A stretch of 64,000 nt of DNA. It comes from Choanephora cucurbitarum (Eukaryota; Mucoromycota; Mucoromycetes; Mucorales; Choanephoraceae). Where the stretch lies: NCBI GenBank assembly GCA_025331435.1, contig JAIWNI010000094.1:1-64000 (forward strand). Reading direction: 5' to 3'. Made by a program: the position numbers and the translations under genes. The notes beneath the pieces were generated by a model that ran no database searches, was not told where the DNA came from, and worked only from the letters and a program-made list of their open reading frames with translations. Each line of letters opens with the position of its first letter. Within the stretch, counting starts at the first letter, position 1. This document shows positions 21,961 through 32,144 of the stretch, piece by piece.

Positions 21961-24042
21961 CGGATTTACGTTAGTTGGAATGGTGCTGATAGAGAAAGCA
22001 TGATAATCATACCAAAAGATAACATAAGAGACAAAGAAAAAAAAACTAGTTTGGTAGCTTGCTTGAGAGAAGAGAAGGACCAAGACAACGAGAGAGCACC
22101 ATGACAAGTGAAGAAAGTAGAGAGTGAAAGAGCTTTTTGTAGCGTCAGAGGTTATGTAGTAGTATAAGTGACTTTGTAGTTTGAATGAAACTAAAGAAAA
22201 GAGAAGAAAAAAAAAAGAAGAAGGCAGAAAGCGCGTTTTCCCTTTTAAACAAAATCAGAAAGATCAGCGCAATTTTTGCATCATGCTGTTATTTTAATGT
22301 ATAACAAATATGCACCTCTTGTTTTCTAGAACCACTATTTCGATTCTTTCTGTTCGACATCTTGAAAATCTAATAAAAAAAACCAAACAAAAGGGTGAGT
22401 AATGCTGATCAGTTCACCTTTGCACAACTATTGATAAAAGCTAAGGAAAAGATTGTGATTCAAAACGAACTAATCTAAAATCATGATTGGATTGGCTGGA
22501 ATTTGCCTTGTAGACTTTTTTACAGTCTTATCTCGTGTTGTACAACTGAAAGGCAATAAATTTCAGGATCTAGTTAGCTGGTTGCTTGTGTCTCATCATA
22601 TATTATACATCACAGCCAGTAATACTCCATAACATTTAACTATTAGCTGTATCTTGTGCTCATCATTACTGTATCGATTCCTCGATATGATAGTTCTACT
22701 TGCTAAAGTTTTTATTGTAACTATTGTTGAAAGAAACACAACATTTTCTATCGACTTTGTATTACCTCTTTTCTACATCTAGTATATCAATTCGCCATAA
22801 GAATGAAAGGTAATATCAAGGCGAGCTAGGTTTTTTTTAGGCTTTAATCGAGATGTATGAGATAAAATGAAAGGCTGAGTAGTGGAAATATGAGCATAGA
22901 TGAGCGAACCTGAGTTGTAATTATCATCTGTGAACAAGCACTTGATAGCTATACAAAGAAGCCAAGAACAACTGAATAGGACCAAAGATGGATGATATGG
23001 CTTTATTAGATCATTTAGACCTTTCAAATCGTCCTAACGAAACTATGCTAAATCGTTTTGATATGCAAGAAGTACCATGCTGTTATTGATAGTCATATTA
23101 TCTACAGTAGCATAGACGTCTGACCCTTATTGCAATTCTCTGAATGAACAAAAAAAAATGACAACGTTTTTAATTAAGATCTACATTTATCAAAGCGTAA
23201 TGACAATTTTGGACTTGCGCTGAGTGTAAAAAATAAACAAATGTATATTGATTGTTGTCTAATCAGCAAAACTCTTCCCTTTTTTTAAGCCAAATATACA
23301 GAAAGGATTCTCAAGTTAAATAGCTCAAGTGCAACAATGATACTAGTATCATCATTCTTTGCAATAATATCAAAACATTTTGATAGGGCTTTGAGACCAT
23401 TTACCAAAAATTAAAGCACATCAGAACAATGAGATATAAAAAAAGGGAGATGAAAGCCAACAGCCCCTAACAGAAAATGAAATGATAAAGCTGAACAGCT
23501 CAAATCTTATGACAACATTGCGCAAGAATACTTGTGTGCAATAAAGATATAAAGGATGATACAAGTTGAATGGCAAGACTATACTCTGACTGAGTAAATT
23601 TACAATATTAAAGTTCTTCTTTTTACTCGGAGACTAGCGAATAAATTTTCAGTGATCCCTGATTTCTCTGCTTTTTTTAGAACAATAGAGAGATCAATAT
23701 CTAGCAGTCTCGCTAAATGTAATGTTACTAGTCTATATGGTTTATTCTAGAAGCCTTGACTCGAAAGCTTGTTTGAACGTTATTTGGCAAACCGCTTTCA
23801 AGCACAAAGGAATAAATGTGACAAAGAGTTCCAGGTTGCATTTGATTCTTTCTTGATTGCATTCATGCATAGAAAGTCAATTTTCTTTTGATTGTACTTT
23901 ATTACAGTCCAGGTAATGGTGACTGGTAATCATACTTCTTATGACCAAATAATAAAAGATGACTTCAAAGAAATTGACAATGAAGTGAACAACACTAAAG
24001 AAGGAAATAGCATGTCAACAACATATCTCTTTGTTTGACTAA

Positions 24043-24050
24043 TATAAAAG
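24043..24050 (+). promoter_or_regulatory. TATA box (TATAAAAG)
   Basis: A canonical TATAAAAG lies 76 bp upstream of the ATG of the two-exon gene at 24,119. The only earlier in-frame start (24,035) precedes the box and is therefore unlikely to be used. Confidence 0.6.
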
Positions 24051-24118
24051 AGAGCGCTTCTTTTCGTCTTTGCTTTTATCTTTATCTTCATACTTCAAAT
24101 CATACTACAGTCTTAACT

Positions 24119-24524
24119 ATGCAAAATTGTACTACCATGGAAGCTCCCGGCACATCTATCAAGCAAACCGCTGCCAAAAATGACACTGTTCCTGATTCAG
24201 TATTGGAATCCCTTATGTCCAAGATTCAGTCATTGTTGTCGTTCACTGAAGAGTAAGCAGAGTTAGTGTATTCTAATACCTTTTCTAACCAACTCGCTTG
24301 TATGTAGTATCAAGAAGAAGCAAAGTGAAGGCCACCAAGTAGAAAGCGAGCCAGTTGAGAGCAAGCCAGCTAAGACCAGACAAACCAGAACTAAGCAGTC
24401 CAAGAGCAAGCAGGATGTAAGTAAGCCAGTAGAACCTCCAGTTAGACGCGGTGCTGGTCAAAGACGTAAAGCTTTCAAGACAGACAAGTATGTCGATGAT
24501 CTTACTGACAGCAATGATGAATAA
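24119..24524 (+). CDS. Small basic, Lys/Ser-rich protein, 116 residues, two exons
   Basis: Start ATG 24,119 (alternative 24,137), intron 24,253-24,307 (55 bp, GTAAGC..TGTAG), stop 24,522-24,524. The two exons (134 and 217 nt) give 117 codons. Residues 1-45 include a possible amphipathic helix (LESLMSKIQSLLSF). After the intron the sequence is highly charged, with repeated Glu-Ser-Lys-Pro-type words, then an Arg-rich RRGAGQRRKAFKTDKY and an acidic tail ending DSNDE. The basic/acidic pattern would suit a nuclear or nucleic-acid-binding protein, but I recognise no family and assign no function. Support comes from the TATA box, a consensus intron of the local size class and frame continuity. It is isolated, more than 1 kb from recognisable neighbours. 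Confidence 0.65.
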
Positions 24525-25269
24525 GACCCTAAATTCTAAGCAAATCGTACCTGCCGATGCAATTCTAGCAATAGTAACTTGATAAGACTTTTCTACCAGT
24601 CTTATTTCTGAACCTTTATTTGATATAAAAAAATGGTTGTTGCAAAAGACTAAATATACTCAATACACAAAAAATAAAAGAAAAGAAATTCTCCTTAATC
24701 TTCACATACCATTGATGAGCATAATGTGTTTGCATGGTAAAGAAGAACTGCAGGCTCTTATGGTCACTATTTGAAAGGATCTGCTTCATGATGGATGAAA
24801 TTAAGAAGAGAATGGCATGCAACTAGTTTTTTGTTCAATTCTATGACTTCTGTCATAATAAATGCTTATGACATTTACCTGTCATACCATTCTGTTTATG
24901 GCTCACATTGTTCAAACTACTTTTACTTTTATCTTTTTCTTTTATAGCAATTTTGTTTGTTGATAAGCGCTTTAACTTATCAATGCAAGCTGATAGCAAA
25001 TAAAGAGGCATATACTCATCACAATGTTACGAACATCATTTCATGTATTTTGCCTATTGCGTTTAATACATGATACAAAATCAAGCTATTTGAGGTATTT
25101 CTTTTTTTTGTGAGTGAGAATTCTATTATTAAAACTCATCGAAACTAAATAGATACATAGCAAGTGTGTTAAACAGGAACTTGCTGATAGAGAGGACTTC
25201 GAGAAGGTTTCAATAATCAAAAGGATTTCACTACCCACTTTCGTATATCGTTGATAATAGGAGTTCGCT
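24525..25269. other. Intergenic AT-rich stretch
   Basis: Nothing recognisable. It separates the small basic-protein gene from the old LINE tail. Confidence 0.4.
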
Positions 25270-26272
25270 TAAATAAGACGTTTTAAAAATGCAATTGACA
25301 GTGTGCACACCAAATGCCAAGAAAAAAAAATAGTGATCATGGCTTCATAAATTGTGATTCGATTGGGTGTCCTGACAACATAATCGGGAAGACGGATATG
25401 GATAATGTCTTCAGACAGTTGAACTATATCAATTGGATTACTATAGTATTATTTAAAGGCTTAAGTTCATGCAAATACTCTGCGAGGGTGCAGGAACATC
25501 AAGTGGTTAGCAGATTCAGGCTGGTGGCATAGATTGCATAGCGCATCACTTATTGTTCTAAACATGATTTGATGGATATACTGCCGGTTTGAAGTTCTCC
25601 GATGTATTAGACGAAATCAGACATTTCGGGCAAGTGTCAGCATTCGTACCTGTATAAATGATACCAACTAAATGCGTTGATTATAGTGTTGTTAAGCTCA
25701 TAGAGGTATAGATAATTATGCGCAGTTGACATAGCTCAAAAGTTTATTTGTGTGAGATTTTCAACGTAGATGCCCTCATGTCGATAGTCAAAGGAGAGAA
25801 ATCTTTCAATTTTCCATCAACAGGATTAAGCATATGATACCCAGAAAAGGGAGCAAGCTCCAGTTATCCTGAGCCCAGGGCCCACTTCATTTTTATGAGC
25901 ACGTTAGAGTGAGTGCAATCCGCACGCAATCGGAACTGAATGAAGCGAAAATCTCAATCAACGATGAAAAAGCATTGCACAGAGGTCATTCGAACTAAGG
26001 GTAACAGTCCAAACGACCTTGTGTCTGAAATTATACGTATTCCAGTCATAGAGAGAGGCAGGCACAAACTGGCAGGAAAAGCGAAGCGGATATCTGGGTT
26101 TTGAGTGAAGCCAACAATTGTCCTCGATACCAGTTCTAAAGAGCGTGCAAGTAAGTTGAGCATGGATGGCCTTGCGGCAGCAAGTATCAATGCTGTTGTA
26201 TAGAATAACAGAGATATAAGTTGTTTCCCTTTATCCAGACTCAGAAAGTGATTAAACATCTTATAAAATAAT
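25270..26272 (-). pseudogene. Old LINE tail with RT-type zinc-binding motif
   Basis: On the minus strand the end of a LINE ORF2 is readable. Around 25,497-25,540 lies CNLCHQPESANHLMF, matching the C-x2-C-x-PES-x2-H pattern of the zinc-binding domain that closes many LINE reverse-transcriptase proteins. It is preceded by IHQIMFRTISDA. Upstream (25,954-26,270) a 100-residue open stretch fits the less conserved region between RT and the zinc motif. Stops and frameshifts interrupt it. The young LINE at 26,286-31,610 is inserted into or beside this relic; sequence beyond 31,624 may be its 5' continuation but is too decayed to assign. Confidence 0.45.
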
Positions 26273-26285
26273 ACATTTGAGCGTC
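26273..26285. repeat. Target-site duplication, left copy
   Basis: ACATTTGAGCGTC is identical to 31,611-31,623. The two copies bracket the LINE exactly, from one base before the ORF1 ATG to the end of the poly(A) tail. The first A could belong to the tail, so the duplication is 12 or 13 bp. Confidence 0.9.
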
Positions 26286-26286
26286 C

Positions 26287-27699
26287 ATGGCTCTTCCCAA
26301 CTCCCAACAGTTTTTTCGGAGAGCGGAGTCTGAACCGGCTTCGCCACCAATTATACAGCCAAAAAAGAAAACCTATGCTCAAGTGCTCACCTCCAAGCAC
26401 AAGGTGTCACTGATGCATAGCGATGTACAGGCCTCTCACACAGACAGCGACACACCAGTAACAGAGATCCACTCTCGGATCTATAGATCGTCTAGACGCC
26501 CGAATGCTTTCTTGCTTGACATCTCTCGCATCGGCAAGCAGTACAGCGACCTACAGTGTATTCAGGAACTCGGCAAGCAACACCCGGGTGTTCACGCCTG
26601 TTCAGTAATCAATGACAAGCAACTTCACTACTTAGAGGCATATATTGCCAAAGAAAAGGACGACAATGACCTCGAAACAAATGGGGTCTTCTTTGGTAAA
26701 AGTAAGACCAAAGTGTACCCGTGCAGAGCTTCCGATGTTGAGTCCACATACATCGACTTGAAATTGACCAACCTTCCTCCTCTCTCCCGAACAGAGGTTT
26801 TGGAGGGCTTGAAACAGAGTTTGAAACCGTTTGGACAAGTGGTAGACGTTGGTATCCATACCGAGCCAGTTACTGGCATTTTCCTTGGGACAGGATATGC
26901 AGTACTTGCCATCATTACTCAGGAACAGCAGTCACCTACCACAGATAGTCAGGACCAGTCGATTAAGCACCAACCACTAGATCACAACATTCCTTGGTGC
27001 GAAGATAGCAACGACGTTTTTCATGCAACATGGCACAACATGCCCACCTGGTGTCGCTACTGTCACCAGACAAATCATACCAAATTTGAGTGTGATAAGG
27101 CAAAAGCCCGGATTATTTGTTACTCATGTAATCAATTGGGACATCGCTCTTTCGAATGCCCTCGTAAGAACGTTGCTACTCAAAACAAAAAGCGGAAGAT
27201 GCCGAAGCGATCATCACCGGCACCTGCTCCTTCAAAGGAGGCAATGAAATCGGCATATGCGGAAACATCTACGCCTACACCACATCCAGAGAGTCATTCG
27301 ACTTCCCATCAGACCACAACACCCACATTGGCTGATGACTTTATGAGCGAAGATGATGAGAACGACAAAGACTTTGACCCCATGAGTGAGTCTGACGACG
27401 ACAGCGAGTTGTCCCACTCGGATATCGATACAGATGAAGTGGACACAGTATCCCACGAAGAAAAGGACCTCCTGCTATCGGAGGCCAACAAAGACATAGA
27501 ACAGGTATTAGCTTCCGCCTTAAAAGCCAAAAAGACATACGTCCAGCAGATCCAGCAGCTCAAATCCCACCCTGCAGGCGTGGAATTGTCCGCTACAGAA
27601 AGTGAAACACTAGATCAACTCACAAAAGAACTAGATGTAGTAGAGAGGAGTATAGAGAACATTACGAACCAGGAGCACAATGGCGCTTCCCCTCAATAA
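26287..27699 (+). CDS. LINE ORF1 protein with two CCHC zinc knuckles, 470 residues
   Basis: An RNA-binding gag-like protein expected to coat the LINE transcript. The N-terminal 45 residues are Pro/Lys-rich. The central segment (about residues 150-210) fits a degenerate RRM-like fold. Two CCHC knuckles follow, CRYCHQTNHTKFEC and CYSCNQLGHRSFEC, both C-x2-C-x4-H-x4-C, at about residues 256-290. A short basic patch (KKRKMPKRS) could localise it to the nucleus. The C-terminal third is acidic and Ser-rich and ends with a helical segment. The ATG at 26,287 is the first possible one because the target-site duplication ends at 26,285. ORF2 starts 17 bp after the stop in another frame, so it probably needs reinitiation or a similar route. 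Confidence 0.85.
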   Translation: MALPNSQQFFRRAESEPASPPIIQPKKKTYAQVLTSKHKVSLMHSDVQASHTDSDTPVTEIHSRIYRSSRRPNAFLLDISRIGKQYSDLQCIQELGKQHPGVHACSVINDKQLHYLEAYIAKEKDDNDLETNGVFFGKSKTKVYPCRASDVESTYIDLKLTNLPPLSRTEVLEGLKQSLKPFGQVVDVGIHTEPVTGIFLGTGYAVLAIITQEQQSPTTDSQDQSIKHQPLDHNIPWCEDSNDVFHATWHNMPTWCRYCHQTNHTKFECDKAKARIICYSCNQLGHRSFECPRKNVATQNKKRKMPKRSSPAPAPSKEAMKSAYAETSTPTPHPESHSTSHQTTTPTLADDFMSEDDENDKDFDPMSESDDDSELSHSDIDTDEVDTVSHEEKDLLLSEANKDIEQVLASALKAKKTYVQQIQQLKSHPAGVELSATESETLDQLTKELDVVERSIENITNQEHNGASPQ

Positions 27700-27716
27700 G
27701 TTTTCTCTATAATTTT

Positions 27717-30700
27717 ATGAAAGAAATTATGCTAAAATATGCCTCACTAAATGCAAATAGCTTAGTGAAAACCCATTCCACTCCTTTACAAAAAGATTAC
27801 ATCCGTTATCTTCGACTTCAACAATACGATATTATATGCTTTCAAGAAACCCAAGTCAGACACACTGACCAAGGTACCCGTCTCAATATGCTTTTCCAAT
27901 GCAACCAATCTTTCTGGACGTCCAAAGTGGGAATTGTGTCCTTTTCAAATGACCTACAACTCTCTGTAATTGACACGTCCTCTTTCTTTGACTCTGAAAG
28001 AATTCAACTCATCCAAGTTGAACACACCCAACAGCAACATGAACCTTTTTATCTACTGAACCTGTACGCTCCTGCAGGAGCCAGTACGGCTCGCCGTACA
28101 TTCTTTAGACATCTTCATGATCTCCTAGACAATATGCGAAATATCATTGATTTCGATCAACTTATTATATCTGGTGACTTCAACTACTCACACTTGCGAC
28201 AAAGCGACTTAACTACATCCACATCACAAAGATGGAGGAGTATGCTAAGTCAAACTTTCTACAACGCTATGAATACCGGCGACCTACAAGATTTCCCCAC
28301 TTTCCAACGCAAAAGAGGGACCGACTACTCCATGTCAACCATTGATTACATCTACTTAGGAAAGGATATTTCAATAGGCCTATGTGACACTGACATTTCC
28401 CCACTCCCTAGCATCTGGTCAGACCATTCTGTGCTGAGTGTGCATATCCGTATGGGTACCTCTTCGACAGGCCCTGGGCTCTGGAGGGGTAATCCGACTT
28501 ATGCATCACACTCAAAACTGCGCACCCACCTAGAACTAAGACTACAAAAACTGATGACAGGCTGGCAGGAAGACCTTACTGCTCAGCAGAAATGGGAACA
28601 GGTAAAGGAAACCACTCGCAGGGTGATTAAGTCCTACTCTGTAGAATACAACGATTGGAGAACACGCACTCTGCGTTTACTGGAAAAACGTCGGAACAGA
28701 ATACTTCGAACGAAGCCAACACCATCACTCAGATCGCTGCTTCTACCTCCTCTAGACCGCCAGATTCAGACTCTGCAGCTGGAAATAGCTCAGATTGCAA
28801 TCCTTAAATCAGGCATCCGCTGGCAGGAGAATGGAGAGAAAAACATCTCATACCTCAAATCGATACACACTCGGAGGACCGCGCAACAGCGTATGACAGG
28901 TCTGCGGGATACGTCGAGTACCATCCCTGATCACACACATACCAACCAGAAAGACATGGAGACGATCGCACATAGGTTTTACCAGAATCTATATACTGCT
29001 GATCCGGTAAGTAGGGATTCCATAGATCAATATCTGCAGACCATCCGCTTTGACCGACGACTAAGCGAGGATGACAAAGATGAATTGATGGACTATATCA
29101 CAAGTGAAACCCTTCAGCACCTATCCAAGAGAAGCCCCAAGCAGAGCAGTCCAGGTAGTGACGGATTAGGTTATACTTACCTCAATCTACTTTTTAGCCT
29201 TCCAATCTTAGAATCACTCGTTGAAGAGGTTTATAATGATGCACTTACCAAAGGTATTATCCCTCCCTCATGGAAGGATATCCGGGTACGACTTCTCCCC
29301 AAGAAAAACGATCTTCAGGATCTGAAAAATTGGAGACCCATATCTCTAATCAATTGTGATGCGAAGGTGTTTACTAGATTGCTGACCAAGAGGATGGCTC
29401 CCATAGTGTCTAGGTTGATCAACCCCTATCAAACAGGCTTTCTGCCTGGCAGATTCATTGGGGAAAATGGTTTGCTGGTGCATTTGATCGTACAACAGGC
29501 ACAGCATCAATCAGCACCGGGCATCGGCCTCTTATTGGACCAGGAAAAGGCCTATGATAGGGTGTTAGGTACTTACCTTACTCAGGTACTGCATGCGTTC
29601 GGATTTCCCTCTACGATGATCCACAGCCTCAATAGTTTGTTTTTCTGCAACTCAGTACGCATTAATGTGAACGGGTTTTTCACATCGCCGGTATATCAGG
29701 AACGTGGCCTCCGACAGGGTGATCCTCTATCGCCTCTCTTGTTCAATTTGGCATTAGAACCTTTGCTCCTATCCATCCTTCAGGATGAGTCCTACGTGGG
29801 ATATGTCTCAACCCATTCCGACCAAAGACAACAGGTGAAATGCGTGGCTTACGCTGACGACATATGTGTCTTTGTAAATGATAGGAATGATTTCCTTAGA
29901 CTACAACATCATCTTCAGAACTATGGGGCTGTATCCAATGCCCGTTTCAATCAGCATAAGACTGAGGCCTTCTCACTGAATGGACGTGAGCATCAGCAAT
30001 GGCAGACCCTCCTTCACGAACAACACATATCCCAGTACTATCATGCCTCCGCACCTACCGCTTTCCGTTATTTGGGGTTTTATATCTGCTACTCTGTGCC
30101 TCAACGCAGATATGTCGAAAACATGTTGCTTGAGAAAATTAAAAACCAGATACAAGCATTCGCCGCTAGGGGTCTCTCTCTGAGAGGACGAGCCACAGTA
30201 GCCAACACCCTCATTCTCTCAAGACTTTGGTTCACCCTCAGACTCCTCAGTCCTCCCAAACGCTTCTTTGAAAAACTGCGAAGCATGATCTATACGTTTG
30301 TCTGGCAGAACAAATATCCCAGAGTGGCTTTTAACCAACTCTGTCTTGACTTCACCAAAGGAGGAGTAGGCCTGCTTGAACCGTCTCGACAACACCTGCT
30401 GCTACAAATGAAATGGATCTTTAGCCTCTTCTCTCGTTCAGATGACGGGTTGGTGACCTCTGCTCTGAAATATCATTTAGGCTTCCTGTCCCCTGTTTCC
30501 ACATTACCCTCACTGGCCCTGTTTGAACCTGCCTTCCGTTCTCATCCACTCTGCTCCCACACATCGATTCTACCAGTAATCTTTCGTGCCTTCGACCACT
30601 TGGGAGTTCAGTTTGACATTTCTACTCTTCCTGTTGGCCTTCTCCTGAAGTTACCATTACAAAGAATGTTTAGAAACATTCCCCAGAATCATTGGCTACA

Positions 30701-31493
30701 TCGACATTCTACGTTATTGGCCGAGACCTTTCTTATTGTTGACCCAATCCAAAAACGACTTCGTTTGAAGATACAGGCCGAGTACACAGTATTCCCTCGA
30801 CTATGTTATACCTTATTCTTGGATGTATTGCAACGTCGACGAATCCAACTGCTACCCTTTCTCTGGCAATATATTATACAGGATATCGACCCTGATCTTT
30901 CGGTTCCCCCGCTCTCCTCTCTACAGAGTCAGCTGACTTCTCACTCTCTTTGGACACGCTTTACCTCAAGGGGCTATACGATGCACGAATTTCACGAAGC
31001 TACCGATCGCAGTCTACCAATCGCAGCTAGTAGACTCCGCCTATTCTGGTCAGTTTCTATGCCTTTGCCTGCAAGAGACGTTTGGTTTCGCTTACTTTGC
31101 CGGAAGTTACCAACCGCAGCTGTTCTCTCGACCTTTGGACGGGCCCCATCCGACTGCTGCAGGCTATGCCATATACAAGTAGACTCCTTTCCCCACTCCG
31201 TGGTTCATTGTCCCTTCAAATGGTCCATATGGATTGACATCCTCGCATGCTTCTACCCGTTCATATATTTCACACCTACACAGATTTACAACACGCTCTG
31301 CTTCGAAGGCCACCACCCTCTTGTGCCAATGGACCAGAAACTTCTCACAATTCTCTCTGTTACACAGTGGCGAATTTGGTCAGCCTACTGGAACTATATC
31401 ATCCATTCCTCCCCCTTCGAAAACGAGCGAATTGTCGATGACATTATTAGTCATTGCTCAATTTCGCTCAAAAGTCATCCTCTGTTAGACTAA
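27717..31493 (+). CDS. LINE ORF2: endonuclease-reverse transcriptase, 1,258 residues
   Basis: It nicks target DNA and copies the LINE RNA by target-primed reverse transcription. Residues about 5-240 form an apurinic-like (EEP) endonuclease with LNANSL, the catalytic-glutamate segment ICFQET, GDFNYSH and the C-terminal SDHSVLSV. The reverse transcriptase (about residues 510-770) has WRPISL, LDQEKAYDRV (first catalytic Asp), GLRQGDPLSPLLFNLALEPL and the YADD box in CVAYADDICVF. The C-terminus carries the zinc motif CRLCHIQVDSFPHSVVHC. The length of about 1,260 residues is normal for such proteins. No stop or frameshift interrupts it, and all visible catalytic residues are present, so it is potentially active. 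A second in-frame Met four codons downstream is an alternative start. Confidence 0.93.
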   Translation: MKEIMLKYASLNANSLVKTHSTPLQKDYIRYLRLQQYDIICFQETQVRHTDQGTRLNMLFQCNQSFWTSKVGIVSFSNDLQLSVIDTSSFFDSERIQLIQVEHTQQQHEPFYLLNLYAPAGASTARRTFFRHLHDLLDNMRNIIDFDQLIISGDFNYSHLRQSDLTTSTSQRWRSMLSQTFYNAMNTGDLQDFPTFQRKRGTDYSMSTIDYIYLGKDISIGLCDTDISPLPSIWSDHSVLSVHIRMGTSSTGPGLWRGNPTYASHSKLRTHLELRLQKLMTGWQEDLTAQQKWEQVKETTRRVIKSYSVEYNDWRTRTLRLLEKRRNRILRTKPTPSLRSLLLPPLDRQIQTLQLEIAQIAILKSGIRWQENGEKNISYLKSIHTRRTAQQRMTGLRDTSSTIPDHTHTNQKDMETIAHRFYQNLYTADPVSRDSIDQYLQTIRFDRRLSEDDKDELMDYITSETLQHLSKRSPKQSSPGSDGLGYTYLNLLFSLPILESLVEEVYNDALTKGIIPPSWKDIRVRLLPKKNDLQDLKNWRPISLINCDAKVFTRLLTKRMAPIVSRLINPYQTGFLPGRFIGENGLLVHLIVQQAQHQSAPGIGLLLDQEKAYDRVLGTYLTQVLHAFGFPSTMIHSLNSLFFCNSVRINVNGFFTSPVYQERGLRQGDPLSPLLFNLALEPLLLSILQDESYVGYVSTHSDQRQQVKCVAYADDICVFVNDRNDFLRLQHHLQNYGAVSNARFNQHKTEAFSLNGREHQQWQTLLHEQHISQYYHASAPTAFRYLGFYICYSVPQRRYVENMLLEKIKNQIQAFAARGLSLRGRATVANTLILSRLWFTLRLLSPPKRFFEKLRSMIYTFVWQNKYPRVAFNQLCLDFTKGGVGLLEPSRQHLLLQMKWIFSLFSRSDDGLVTSALKYHLGFLSPVSTLPSLALFEPAFRSHPLCSHTSILPVIFRAFDHLGVQFDISTLPVGLLLKLPLQRMFRNIPQNHWLHRHSTLLAETFLIVDPIQKRLRLKIQAEYTVFPRLCYTLFLDVLQRRRIQLLPFLWQYIIQDIDPDLSVPPLSSLQSQLTSHSLWTRFTSRGYTMHEFHEATDRSLPIAASRLRLFWSVSMPLPARDVWFRLLCRKLPTAAVLSTFGRAPSDCCRLCHIQVDSFPHSVVHCPFKWSIWIDILACFYPFIYFTPTQIYNTLCFEGHHPLVPMDQKLLTILSVTQWRIWSAYWNYIIHSSPFENERIVDDIISHCSISLKSHPLLD

Positions 31494-31610
31494 GTCATTG
31501 ACTGACTTCCCTTCTCATAGCCCATTTTCCACGTCACACCTCTCAGCGATGTTTGACTATATTATTTTTTAAAGATAATAAAATTAATTTTACAAAAAAA
31601 AAAAAAAAAA

Positions 31611-31623
31611 ACATTTGAGCGTC
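31611..31623. repeat. Target-site duplication, right copy
   Basis: ACATTTGAGCGTC immediately follows the poly(A) tract of the LINE and is identical to 26,273-26,285. Confidence 0.9.
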
Positions 31624-32054
31624 TGATGCAATATTTTAGTCTTCAATGATTATTTGACAGGAGATTTGATATCGCTCCTGAAATCAGGAAGGCATGTATT
31701 TCATATGGAAGCGATGTTACTCAGAATCTTATCTGAACCAAAAGGAATACTGAAGTTGTTTTATTTGTATAGCAATGCAAGAGTCATTAAGTTGGCTTGC
31801 TATAGAAACTGCTTAGAGATAGACAATACAAGAAGTGACTGAAGATCAGGTATCATGCATTATAGACAAAGGCTTTTCTGATCGCCAAATCAAAGAATAT
31901 AGATAGAGGCATATTTTGTTAAATAAACTCTATATCTTATAATAATTTAAGGACAAAACCAAAGCGTTACTTCTCCGGCAAAGTCCGGGAAATGCTCGGC
32001 CCGGAAATATTTGAAAACGTATAAAATTTATTTTAAGTTTCAATAAATATCTGA
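31624..32054. other. Intergenic stretch between LINE and tRNA
   Basis: No gene is recognised. Small GC-rich inverted words (CCGGCAAAGTCCGG and CGGCCCGG) lie near 31,975-32,005, upstream of the tRNA gene. Part of this sequence may be the continuation of the old LINE relic split by the young LINE. Confidence 0.35.
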
Positions 32055-32127
32055 AGCATCTTGGCGCAGCAGGAAGCGCGCAGGGCTCATAACCCTGAGG
32101 TCCTCCGATCGAAACGGAGAGATGCTA
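32055..32127 (+). tRNA. Initiator tRNA-Met (CAT)
   Basis: A 73-nt cloverleaf without intron. The acceptor stem is AGCATCT with AGATGCT and discriminator A. The D arm is GCGC/GCGC, and the anticodon stem is CAGGG/CCCTG around CTCATAA with anticodon CAT at 32,088-32,090. The T stem is CTCCG/CGGAG around ATCGAAA. The first pair A1-U72, three consecutive G-C pairs at the bottom of the anticodon stem, and A in place of T at position 54 (ATCGAAA rather than TTCGA) are hallmarks of eukaryotic initiator tRNA, so it should start translation rather than serve elongation. An internal box A (TGGCGCAGCAGG) and box B (GATCGAAAC) for RNA polymerase III are visible. Confidence 0.93.
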
Positions 32128-32131
32128 ATTA

Positions 32132-32144
32132 TTTTTGATTTTTT
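32132..32144 (+). terminator. RNA polymerase III terminator of the tRNA gene
   Basis: T5 at 32,132-32,136 and T6 at 32,139-32,144 follow the tRNA 3' end by 4 and 11 nt, the usual position for Pol III termination. Confidence 0.8.

Larger units (their letters stand above)
20747..24042. other. Gene-poor stretch with microsatellites and a GC-rich island
   Basis: A (TTTTC)n array lies at 21,003-21,139. A GC-rich island at about 21,690-21,960 is listed separately. Beyond it (about 22,200-24,040) the DNA is AT-rich with only short frames; one of 82 residues on minus at 22,779-23,027 shows no family, promoter or splice support. Confidence 0.5.
26286..31610 (+). mobile_element. Intact non-LTR retrotransposon (LINE, endonuclease-RT type)
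   Basis: A 5.3-kb element with a 13-bp target-site duplication, two intact open reading frames and a 3' poly(A) tract of about 18 A ending at 31,611. ORF1 (26,287-27,699) is a zinc-knuckle nucleic-acid-binding protein and ORF2 (27,717-31,493) carries endonuclease and reverse transcriptase; 17 bp separate them. The 3' UTR is about 117 bp before the tail. The element begins one base before the ORF1 ATG, so it has essentially no 5' UTR. Intact frames and an identical duplication indicate recent insertion. Its organisation fits fungal Tad1/L1-like elements, though clade placement needs a tree. Confidence 0.9.

Noticed and set aside
22779..23027. 82-residue minus-strand frame
   Set aside because: No family resemblance, no TATA box and no splice continuation in AT-rich DNA.
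26632..26915. Minus-strand frames opposite LINE ORF1
   Set aside because: Shadow of ORF1, which has zinc knuckles and intact structure.
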